From Pseudomonas sp. ATCC 13867 (GTDB lineage: Bacteria; Pseudomonadota; Gammaproteobacteria; Pseudomonadales; Pseudomonadaceae): 64,000 nucleotides of DNA. The notes beneath the pieces are model-generated. The model was not told the origin of the DNA and did not search any database. It saw only the letters and a program-made list of their open reading frames with translations. The translations under genes and the position numbers were made by a program. The stretch is taken from positions 1,736,001 through 1,800,000 of the forward strand of contig NC_020829.1 in assembly GCF_000349845.1 (NCBI RefSeq), in the 5' to 3' direction. Position 1 is the first letter of the stretch. Each line of letters begins with the position of its first letter. This document shows, in pieces, positions 45,402-56,200 of this stretch.

Positions 45402-46760
45402 TTATTTCAGATCAGGCAGGCGTGCCTCGTTCTTCACATCCGAGAGTGCAACCGACTCGTGCGGAACGACCACCCGCTGCGACTTGAGCAGCGCGCCCAT
45501 GCTGGAGAGCACGCGGTACATCGAGAACTCCTCGGTGTAGCGCACGTCGGTGTAGCGGCGGTTGGCGGTGAACAGTTCGTTCTCGCTGTCGAGCAGGTCG
45601 AGCAGGGTGCGCTGGCCTAGGGTGAACTGCTGCTGATACGCCTCGCGCACCTTGCGGGTGTAGTCGGCGTACTCGCGGGCGGGCTGGGTCTGCTTGCGCG
45701 CGTTTTCCATCGCGTCCCAGGCCAGCGAGAGGTTCTCGTTGAGCAGGCGCAGGGCGTTGTTGCGGATGTCCTTGGACTCGTCGATCTGGTGGGTGGTGGC
45801 GTTCAGGTGGGCTTTGTCGCGCATCCCGTTGAACAGGTTGTAGCGCATCACCACCTGGGCTTCCCAGTAGTTGTAGTGGCCTTCGTCACCGTCGACGTTG
45901 TTGTTGGCGGCCTTGGCCAACTCCAGGTCGAAGCGTGGATAGAAGGGCGCCTTGGCGGCCTCGTACTGGCTCTCCGCGGCATTGACGTCGGCCTGGGCGG
46001 ATTTGAGCAGCGGGTTTTCGCTGACCATCGTCTGGCGCGCCGACAGCAGGTCCGCGGGCATCTCCGCCTTGACGGTGGAGGGCGACTCTAACTGGTCCGG
46101 CATCTTGCCGGTGGCACTGTAGAAGTTGGCCTCGGCGTCCGCCAGGTTCACCTCTTCGGTGTAGAGGTTGTTCTGCGCCAGGGCCAGACGGGCGATGGCC
46201 TGGTCGTTGTCGGCGGTACTGCCCACGCCGCGCTCGCTGCGCAGGCGGATCTGGTCGCCGATGCGTTCGTGAGCCTGCAGGTTGTTCTTCGCCAGGGTCA
46301 CCATTTCGCGGCGCTTGAGCACTTCGAGGTAGACCTCGACGGTGCGCAGGGCTGCGGTCTCGGAGGTGCCGAGGATCCGAAATGCCTTGGAGTTGACGTT
46401 GGCTTCGTTGCGCTTGACTTCGTTGGGGGTGCCGAAACCGTCGAACAGCATTTGCCGCAGGCGGATTTCGGCATCGCCGCGGTTCATGGTTTCGTCGTTG
46501 TGGTCGCCGATGGCGCGGGTGGATGGGCTGTCGGTGTTTTCTCGGCCGTAGCCGAGCAGCAGATCGACCGTTGGCAGATAGCCGCCCCTGGCAAACTTGA
46601 GTTCCTCGTCCGCGGTCAGGCGGCTGTTCACGCTCTGACTGATCTCCGGGTGGTATTGCAGCGTACTTTGTATAGCTTCGGTCAGCGTCATGGCCTGCCC
46701 ATGAGCGCAAGACACTGCCATAAATACACCGCTCCATAGTGCCGCGTTACGACTGCGCAT
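45402..46760 (-). CDS. lapE: TolC-family outer-membrane channel of the adhesin secretion system
   Basis: The 452-residue protein has a signal peptide (cut near HGQAM) and the duplicated TolC layout of paired long helices with strand segments (MTLTEAIQSTLQYHPEIS and later LLSARQTMVSENPLLKSAQADVNAAESQYEAAKAP region). It forms the trimeric outer-membrane duct. It is the first gene of the lapE-lapB-lapC unit, divergent from the adhesin gene; 173 bases separate it from lapB. CAGGAG precedes the start. Expression is probably coordinated with the adhesin through the shared 479-base intergenic region. Confidence 0.92.
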   Translation of the reverse strand: MRSRNAALWSGVFMAVSCAHGQAMTLTEAIQSTLQYHPEISQSVNSRLTADEELKFARGGYLPTVDLLLGYGRENTDSPSTRAIGDHNDETMNRGDAEIRLRQMLFDGFGTPNEVKRNEANVNSKAFRILGTSETAALRTVEVYLEVLKRREMVTLAKNNLQAHERIGDQIRLRSERGVGSTADNDQAIARLALAQNNLYTEEVNLADAEANFYSATGKMPDQLESPSTVKAEMPADLLSARQTMVSENPLLKSAQADVNAAESQYEAAKAPFYPRFDLELAKAANNNVDGDEGHYNYWEAQVVMRYNLFNGMRDKAHLNATTHQIDESKDIRNNALRLLNENLSLAWDAMENARKQTQPAREYADYTRKVREAYQQQFTLGQRTLLDLLDSENELFTANRRYTDVRYTEEFSMYRVLSSMGALLKSQRVVVPHESVALSDVKNEARLPDLK

Positions 46761-47239
46761 GGCTTTGCTCCTGGTGTTCTCTTACTTCGATGCTCTTTAG
46801 TCGCCAATTTATTGGCTTTTTTCTCTTATCAAGCGTTTCACGCCTGTAACATCACAGCTAAGAACAACTTTTTGGAAAGCTCAGAAGAATTTCTCACATG
46901 AGTTATTCGGAAAAAGTCTTATGACACATCTGAAAAGCAGCACATTGTTTATGCCAGCAAGCCCCGGTATTTCCTGGGTATGGGCGGTGACGGCGCTTGC
47001 AAACGAAGCCAGGTACGGTTTGTAGCAGTTAGGGCGGGGACTACGGCAGAAGGACAAGAAAAAGCGTCGTCAGAATGACAAAAAATTGTCGCTGGCTTTT
47101 TGATGCTGAAGCGCTACCAGTCCTTTTCGCACCCTTCGCAACTTTCTTCGCAACATCCGAATACATGCGTGCCTTGGCCTGTTTCGGATACCTGCGTGCC
47201 GGTGGAACCGGTGTTGGCAGTGGAGCGGAGGAAGGACTC
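46761..47239. promoter_or_regulatory. Divergent control region between lapE and the adhesin gene
   Basis: These 479 bases are much more AT-rich than their surroundings, especially at 46800-46960. A dyad GACAA-AAAA-TTGTC lies at 47077-47090. I do not see a clean match to the FleQ consensus or a convincing -35/-10 pair, so regulation by c-di-GMP through FleQ can only be suggested from homologous systems. The 55 in-frame codons before 47240 belong to this leader and not to the adhesin. Confidence 0.5.
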
Positions 47240-50200
47240 ATGGCTACGTTGATGGGTGTCGTCAGTAAAGTGGTCGGCGAAGTGTTTGCGGTAGCCGCCG
47301 ATGGATCGCGTCGTCCTTTGGGCCAGGGAGACAAGGTGTTCGTTGGCGAACAGCTGGTCACTGGCGCCAATGGCTCGGTGGCGCTGCAGGTTGCCGGTGG
47401 AGGCGAAATCGTGCTCGGGCGCGACAGCTCTCTGCCGATGACCGCGCAACTGCAGGCTGCCGCCCACCAGTCGGACGGTGGCGACCAGCAATCCGTTGCC
47501 CAGCAGCCGGTAGCGCCGAGCCAGCAGGACGTCACGGATGTGAAGGCCCTGCAAGCCGCGATCGCCGCCGGCGTGGACCCGACCCAGGCGGCCGAAGCCA
47601 CGGCCGCCGGCCCGAGCGCCGGCAGCGCCTCCAGCGGCAAGCCCGGCGGCGGACACTCCTTCGTGCTGCTGACCGAAGTGGGCGGGCATATCGACCCGAC
47701 CATCGGCTTCCCGACCGGGCCCATCGGCTCCGGGCCCTTGCCCCTGCGTGAGTTCGACGGCACCCCGGATGTACGCCTCGAGGCCGAACCGCCCGTGGTC
47801 CCGCCAGATGGCGTGCCGAGCGCCGGCCCCAGTGGCCCTGGTGGCGCCAATGTGTTCGAGGCCGGCCTGCCCGGTGGTATTCCCGATGGTGTGGGGGAGG
47901 GGGCGACCCACTCCGGCACCCTGGGCTACAGCTTCGGGCCAGATGGCGTTGGCAGCTTCTCCTGGGGCACCGCAGGGCTGCCCAGCCTGACCTCCGGTGG
48001 CGTCGCCATCACCTATAGCGTCAGCCCCGATGGTCATGTGCTTACCGGCAGCGCCAATGGCACGCCGGTCTTCACCGTGACTCTCACCGATATCAACACC
48101 GGTGCCTTCGAGGTCACCCTGCTGCAGCCGGTGGATCACCCGGTCAAGGGTTCCGAAGACACCCTGAACTTCGATATCCCCTACACCATCACCGACGGCA
48201 ACGGCACCCCGGCCAACGGCACGCTGACCGTGGGCATCGTTGACGATGCGCCGCAGGCCAGCCTGTCCGCCGACATTGGCGTGGACGTGCTGCTGCAGAC
48301 CCATGACGCCAACACCGCTGGCGCTGCCTTCGACACCTCCACCGCTGATTACAGCTCGGCCTTCCAGGTGACGGCCAACTATGGCGGCGACGGTGCCGGC
48401 ACCACCCAGCTCAGCTACAACCTGAACCTGGTGAGCGGCAACGGCAGCGACTCGGGCCTGACCAGCGGCGGCGCGACCATCTACCTGTACAGCGTGGGCG
48501 GCGCCATCGTCGCTTCCACCTCCGCCAGCGCCGCTGGCATCACCGGCGAGAACACCATCTTCAGCCTGTCGGTGAACGGCGATATCGGTGTGGTCACCCT
48601 GACCCAGTTCAGCGCCGTGGACCACGGGCTGCCGGGCAGCGACGGCAACTACGCCAGCCAGAATGCCGTGCTCGATTCCGGCCTGGTGCAACTGCAGGGC
48701 AACCTGACGGTAACCGACCGTGATGGCGACAGCGTTTCCTCCAGCAGCTCGCTGGACCTCGGCGGTCGTGTCAGCTTCACCGACGACGGTCCGAGCATTG
48801 CCGTGGGCAACACCGAAGACCTGCACCTGACGGTGGACGAGTCCGCCCTGGGGACCGACGCCACCAGCAGCGTGGCGGCAGGCGACCTGTTCAATGCGCA
48901 GTTCGGCGCGGACGGCGCCGGCTCGATCACCTACAAGGTCGAGACCCAGGACAACACCGACAGCGGCCTGAAAGACACCGCCACCGGCAGCCAGATCTTC
49001 CTGTTCAACACCGCCAGCGGCGTGGAAGGCCGCGTGGGCGGCGTGAACGGTGAAGTTGCGTTCCGTGTGACCCTCGGGCAGGACGGCAAGATCACCCTCG
49101 ACCAGGTCCGTGCCCTGATGCACCCGGACAACACCGACTCCAACGACCCGCTCAGCATCGGTGCCGGCAAGATCAGCCTGACCGCCACCGTGACCGACGC
49201 CGATGGCGACCATCAGAGCGCCGGGCTCGACCTGGGCAGCAAGCTGACCTTCCTCGACGACGGCCCGAGCATTTCTGTGGGTAGCACCGAAGGCCTGCAC
49301 CTGACGGTGGACGAGTCCGACCTCGGTCAGAACGCCACCAGCACCGGTTCGGTGGCCGATCTGTTCAACGCCCAGTTCGGTGCTGACGGTGCCGGCTCGG
49401 TCACCTACAAGGTCGAGACCCAGGACAACACCGACAGCGGCCTGAAAGACACCGCCACTGGCAGCCAGATATTCCTGTTCAACACCGCCAGCGGCGTTGA
49501 AGGCCGCGTGGGGGGCGTGAATGGCGAAGTCGCCTTCCGCGTGACCCTCGGGCAGGACGGCAAGATCACCCTGGACCAGGTCCGTGCGCTGGTGCACCTC
49601 GACAACACCGACTCCAATGATCCGCTGAGCCTGGGTGCCGGCAAGATCAGCCTGACCGCTACCGTGACCGACGCCGATGGCGACCATCAGAGCGCCGGGC
49701 TCGACCTGGGCAGCAAGCTGACCTTCCTCGACGACGGCCCGCGCATCGCGCCCATCGAAGGCGGCGACCTGCACCTGAGCGTGGACGAAACCACCCTGGG
49801 CCAACCGGCAACCAGCACTGGCTCGGTGGCCGAGCTGTTCAACGGCCAGTTCGGCGCCGATGGCGAAGGGTCGATCACCTACAAGATCGAAGCCGCCAAC
49901 AACACTGACAGCGGCCTGACCGATATCGCCAGTGGCCAGCGGGTAATCCTCTTCAACACCGCCAATGGAGTGGAAGGGCGCCTGGAAACCAGCGGCGAAA
50001 CTGCCTTCCGCGTGACCCTCGGGCCGGACGGCAAGGTCACCCTGGAGCAACTGCGCGCGCTGGTGCATTCCGACACCAGTGATCCCAATGATTCGCTGAA
50101 CCTGGCCGGCAAGATCGCCCTCAGCGCGATCATCACCGACAAGGACGGCGACAGCGCGACCACCTCGATCGACCTGGGCGGCAAGCTGACCTTCCTCGAC

Positions 50201-53200
50201 GATGGTCCGAGCATCACGCCGAACACCGCTCATGACCTCCAACTGAGCGTGGATGAATCCACCCTGAACCTGGATGCCACCAGCACTGCCAGTGTTTCCG
50301 ACCTGTTCACCGCGCACTTCGGTGCCGATGGTCCGGGGCAGATCACCTACAAGATCGAGACCGAGGACAACACCGATAGCGGCCTGAAGGACACGGCCAG
50401 CGGTGACCAGATCTTCCTGTTCAACACCGCCAGCGGTGTAGAAGGCCGGGTCGGTGGCGAGAACGGCGCGGTCGCCTTCCGCGTGACCCTGGGCCAGGAC
50501 GGCAAGATCACCCTCGACCAGGTGCGCGCCGTCGTGCATCCGACTCCGGGTGACAACAACGAAGGGGTCAGCCTCGATGCGAACACCCTGACCCTGACCG
50601 CCACCATCACCGACAAGGACGGCGACAGCTCCTCGGCGAAAATCGACCTGGGCAGCAAGCTGACCTTCCTCGACGACGGTCCGAGCATCGCGCCGTGCGA
50701 GGACGTGGACATCAAGCTGACGGTGGATGAGACCCACCTGAACGTCGATGCCACCAGTTCCGCCACGGTGTCCGACCTGTTCACCGCGCACTTCGGCAAC
50801 GACGGCGCGGGCGCGATCACCTACAAGGTCGAGACCAACGACAACACCGACAGCGGCCTGAAGGACACGGCGACCGGCAGCAAGATATTCCTGTTCAACA
50901 CCGCCAGCGGTGTGGAGGGTCGCGTGGGTGGGGAAGACGGCACCGTCGCCTTCCGCGTGACCCTGGGGCAGGATGGCAAGATCACCCTCGACCAGGTGCG
51001 CGCTGTCGTGCACCCGACTCCTGGCGACAATAACGAAGGCGTCAGCCTCGCCACGGGCAGTGTGACCCTCACCGCGACCATCACCGACAAGGACGGCGAC
51101 AGCGCCCAGGCCCACATCGACCTGAGCGGCAAGCTGACCTTCCTCGACGATGGCCCGAGCATCGAGCCCTGCAACGATGCGGACATCAAGCTGACCGTGG
51201 ACGAGACCCACCTCGGCGTGCCCGACACCAGCAGCGCTTCGGTGGCCGACCTGTTCACCACCCACTTCGGTGCCGATGGCGCCGGTTCCATTACCTACAA
51301 ACTGGCTGGGGCCGACAATAGCGACAGCGGGTTCAAGGACACCGAGACCGGGCAGAAGGTCTATCTGTACAACACTGCCAACGGCATCGAAGGCCGCCTG
51401 CAGGGCACCGATACCGTGGCCTTCCGCGTATCCGTGGATGGCGACGGCAAGGTCACCCTGGAACAGCTGCGCGCGATGGTGCATCCGGATACCAGCGATG
51501 CCGATGATGCACTAAGCCTGAGCGGCCAGGTCACCCTCACCGCCACCATTACCGACAAGGATGGCGATAGCGCCAGCGCCCATATCGATCTGGGCAGCAG
51601 CCTGACCTTCCTCGACGACGGCCCCAGCATCGCCCCGTCGAGCATCTACGACATCAGCCTGGAAGTGGACGAGTCCAACCTCGACAACGACGCACGCGTC
51701 GAGTCCAGCCTGGTTTCGCTGCTGTTCGAGTCGCACTTCGGCGCCGACGGCGCTGGTGGCATCACCTACAAGGTCAGCACTGTGGATGGAACTGACAGTG
51801 GCCTGAAGACCACTCAGGGCGATGCCATTCTGCTTTACAACGTCAACGGCACCGTGGAAGGCCGCGTACAGGGCAGTGGTGCGGTCGCCTTCGTGGTCAG
51901 CGAGGACAACGGCGCGCTCATGCTCGACCAGCGCCTGGCGCTCAAGCACCCTGACACCAGCGACTCCGATGATCCGTTGCGCCTGGACAGCGGCAAGATC
52001 ACCCTCACCGCCACGATCGTCGATGGCGACGGCGACAAGGCCTCGGCCCAGGTCGACCTGGGTAGCAAGATGGTGTTCTACGACGATGGCCCGCACATCG
52101 AACCGTGCACCGACGCGGATATCCGCCTGACGGTGGATGAGACGAAACTGGCGGTCGACGACAAGGCTTCGGCGAACGACGTCGCGGCGCTGTTCACCAG
52201 CCACTTCGGCAATGACGGTGCCGGCGCGATCACCTACAAGATCACCACCACCGACGGCACCGACAGCGGCCTGAAGGACACTGCTACCGGTAACAAGATC
52301 TTCCTCTTCAACACCGCCAACGGCGTCGAAGGCCGCGTGGACGGCAGCGGTCAGGTGGCGTTCAGCGTGACCGTCAACAACGGCGCAATCACCCTCGATC
52401 AGCAACGCGCGCTGGTGCATCCGGTGACCACCGATGCCAATGATCCGCTGGGTATCGGTACCGGCAAGATCGCCCTCACCGCGACCATCACCGATGGCGA
52501 CGGCGACCACGAGTCGGCCAGCGTGGACCTGGGCAGCAAGCTGACCTTCCTCGACGACGGCCCGCACATCGAGCCGTGCACCGACGCCGATATCCGCCTG
52601 GAAGTGGACGAGTCCAACCTCGCCAGCGACGCGCGCGTCGAAGCGCCCCTGGTGGCCAACCTGTTCACCGCGGACTTCGGCGCTGACGGGGCCGGCTCGA
52701 TCACCTATAAGGTCACCACCGTGGACGGTACCGACAGCGGCCTGCGCGAAACCGCCAGCGGCGCGCGCATCCTGCTGTTCAACGACGGCAATGGCGTGGT
52801 CGGCAAGGTCGAAGGCAGCGGCGCCATCGCCTTCGTGGTTCGTCTCGATGGGGGGGCGCTGACCCTCGATCAGCGCATGGCGTTCATCCATCCTGACAGC
52901 AGCAACGACGATGAAACGCTGAGCATCGCCAGCGGCAAGATCAGCCTGATCGGCACCATCACCGACAAGGACGGTGACAGCCAGAGCGCCTCCATCGACC
53001 TGGGCAGCAAACTGGTATTCCACGACGATGCCCCGAGCATCAGCGCCGATGTCGGCAAAGCGCCGACGCTGACGGTGGATGAAACGGCGCTGGCCACCGA
53101 CGCCACCGCCAACTTCAGCGGCGCCTTCAGCGCCACCACCGGCGCCGACGGCGGCAGCGTGAGCTACAGCCTGACCGCCACCACCGGAGCCCCCAGCGGA

Positions 53201-56200
53201 CTGCAGACCACCGACGGCACCGACATCGTGCTGGTGCGGGTCAGCGCCACCCAGGTCGAAGGGCGGGTCGGCGACATCAATGGCGCGACCGCCTTCAGCG
53301 TGACGCTGAATGCCACCACCGGCGAGCTGAAGCTCGACCAGCAACTGGCGCTCAGGCACGTTGACACCACCACCCCCAACGACTCGGTCAGCCTGCTGGG
53401 CGACAAGATATCCCTGGTGGCGACCATCACTGATGGCGACGGCGACCAGAAATCGGCCAGCATTGATCTGGGCGGCAAGCTGGTGTTCAACGACGACGGC
53501 CCGGTGCTTGTCGCCAATGGCAGCGTGACCGGCCAAGTGATGGAGGATGCACTGCCCCACGGCAACCCCGACGGCGCCGGCGATACCACTGTGGCCAAGG
53601 GCTCGCTCTCCGGCCTGGTGAACTTCGGCGCGGACGGCCCCGGTGCCTTCTCGCTGACCGGCGACTACTCCTCGCTGACCTCGCAGCACCTGACCTCCGG
53701 AGGCTTGGCGCTTGCCTATAGCGTGGTCGGCAACCTGCTGACTGCTACGGCCGGTACCCAGACCATCTTCACCCTGTCGCTGGATGCGGCGGGCAACTAC
53801 GAGTTCAAGCTCTCTGGTCCGCTGGACCATCCGCTGCACAATGGCAGTGACGCGGAGCAGCTTTCGCTCAACCTCGGTGGACTGATCAAGGCCACCGATG
53901 GAGACGGCGATCCGGTCAGCCTGGGCAGCGGTTCGCTGGTGATCAACGTGCAGGACGACCTGCCGGTGGTGCACAGCGAGCCGCCGTGCCAGGACGTCTC
54001 CGACGTGCAGGGCTTCGTGCTCAACGGCACGCTCGACGTCAGCTTCGGCGGCGACGGGCTCGGTGCATTCGACCTGAGCGGCAACACCGCGCCGGACGGC
54101 CTGACCTACGTGGTCACCCAACTGCCCGGTGGCGGCTCGCAGCTGACCGCCTATGACGGTTCCAACGAGGCCTTCTTCGTCCTCAAGGTCGACGCCGATG
54201 GTACCTACAGCTTCGAGGTGCTCAATTCGCGGCCGATCTCCACGGTGGAATACGACCTGACCCAGGTCTCCGCCGGCGGCCCGCGGCCTTCGATCACCCT
54301 GACGTCCGATGGCCTGTCGGTGGTCTTCACCAGCCCCAACGGCAATGTGAACCCGTCCGACAACGGCATGGGCGTGGGCGGCAACAACCTCATCACCCCC
54401 GGTGAGAATCTCAACATCGCCTTCAGCGAGAAGATCTACGACGCCAGCTTCGATGTGCAGAAACTCTCCACCAGCGATGTGCTGAGCTGGAAAGTGCTTG
54501 GCGAAGGCGGTGTGGTACTGGCGACCGGCACCTTCTCGCCGCCGGCCGGCTATGGGGAGAACAGCTCGATCTCCTTCAACCTGCTGACCGATGGCCACTT
54601 CACCAGTGGCTCGGCCTTCCAGCTCTCCGAGGGCGGCTTCAATACCGTCGTGCTGAGCAGCAACAGCGGTGACTACCGCGTGGTCAGCGTCTCCGCCGGC
54701 CAATCGGTCCTGCCCGATGACGTGGACCTGGACTTCCACCTGGGCATCACCGACGGCGATGGCGACAGCACTTCGCTCAACCTCTGCCTGGACCTGAGTA
54801 CGCCCCAGCCCCTGCTGGTGGTGGGCAGCAACAGCAGCGACAACGATGGCTCCAGCACCCAGCACACCCTGCCCAACCCGCAGGATGTGGACAAATCCGG
54901 GACCATCAGCGGCGGTGGCGGCAGCGACGTGCTGATCGGCGATCCGGGTGGTGTGTCGGTCTATACCCAGCCGGGCAAGAACTACAACATCTCGCTGATC
55001 GTCGACACCTCCGGCAGCATGGTCGACCCGTCGGGCAGCGGCATGTCACGCATGGCCCTGGCGAAGAACGCGCTGATCAACCTGGTCAACACCATCAAGG
55101 GGCATGACGGGGTCATCAACGTCAACCTGGTGTCCTTCGCCGACAGCGCCAAGAGCGTCAGCTTCAATGGCCTGACCACGGCCAACGTGACGCTGCTGAT
55201 CGCCGCGATCAACTCCCTCAGCGCCAACGGTGCGACCAACTACGACGATGCCATGCAGAAGGCCTCGGCCTGGTTCAACACCCAGGTCAGCGTCAATCAC
55301 GCCGACGCCGCCCACGGCTACGTCAACCTCGCGTTCTTCCTCACCGACGGTAACCCCACGGTGTGGAACGGCTACAACGGCAGTGGCGACACCACCAACT
55401 TCAATGACATCAGCGTCGCGCTGAGCTCTGGCCACGACATGCTCCACGGCGCTGGCGCGCTCACCGGCGCCAATGCGGTGGACGTCAACGCCATCGGTAT
55501 CGGCAACGGTATCAACAGCAACTACCTGAAGTTCTTCGACAACACCGATACCACCGGCAGCGGCACGATCAACGTGGATGGCCAGAACATCACCAACTCG
55601 GTGGGCCAGCCGCAGGTCATCAACACCGCCGAACAGCTGCAGGCGGCGTTGCAGGAAGGCTTCAGCACCAGCACGCCGGTCACCGTGGGCAACGACCATC
55701 TAGTTGGTGGGGCCGGCAACGACATCCTGTTCGGCGATGTGATCAACACCGACCAGTTGTCCTGGGCCGGACATGCCGCAGGAACCCACAACGGCCAGGG
55801 CTTCCAGGCACTGGTGGACTACCTGACAGCCACCAATGGCAGCGCGCCGACAGTGGCGCAGTTGAGCAACTACATCGTCCAGCACGCGGATCAGTTCAAC
55901 GTCGCCGGTGACACCCGCGGCGGCAATGACATCCTCGAAGGCGGCGCCGGCAACGACCTGATGTTCGGCCAGGGCGGCAACGACAAGCTGATCGGAGGGC
56001 CGGGCGACGACATCCTGTATGGCGGTACCGGCGCGGACGAGTTCATCTGGAAATCCGGCGATACCGGCCACGACGTGATCAAGGACTTCAGCATCGCCGA
56101 GGGCGACACGCTGAACCTGGCCGACCTGCTGCAGGGCGCGCTGCCCACCGCCGACTCGCTCTCGCAGTACCTGAGCTTCTCGGTCACATCCGGCACCACC

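Noticed and set aside
47075..47239. N-terminal extension of the adhesin by 55 residues
   Set aside because: No ribosome binding site at the upstream ATG; the retention module begins at MATLMG (47240), which has an excellent one.
47114..51484. A 1456-codon open frame antisense to the adhesin, and a second of 1117 codons at 51512-54865
   Set aside because: They mirror the repeat coding sequence, have no ribosome binding site or recognisable domains, and arise from GC-rich codon usage and the tandem repeats.
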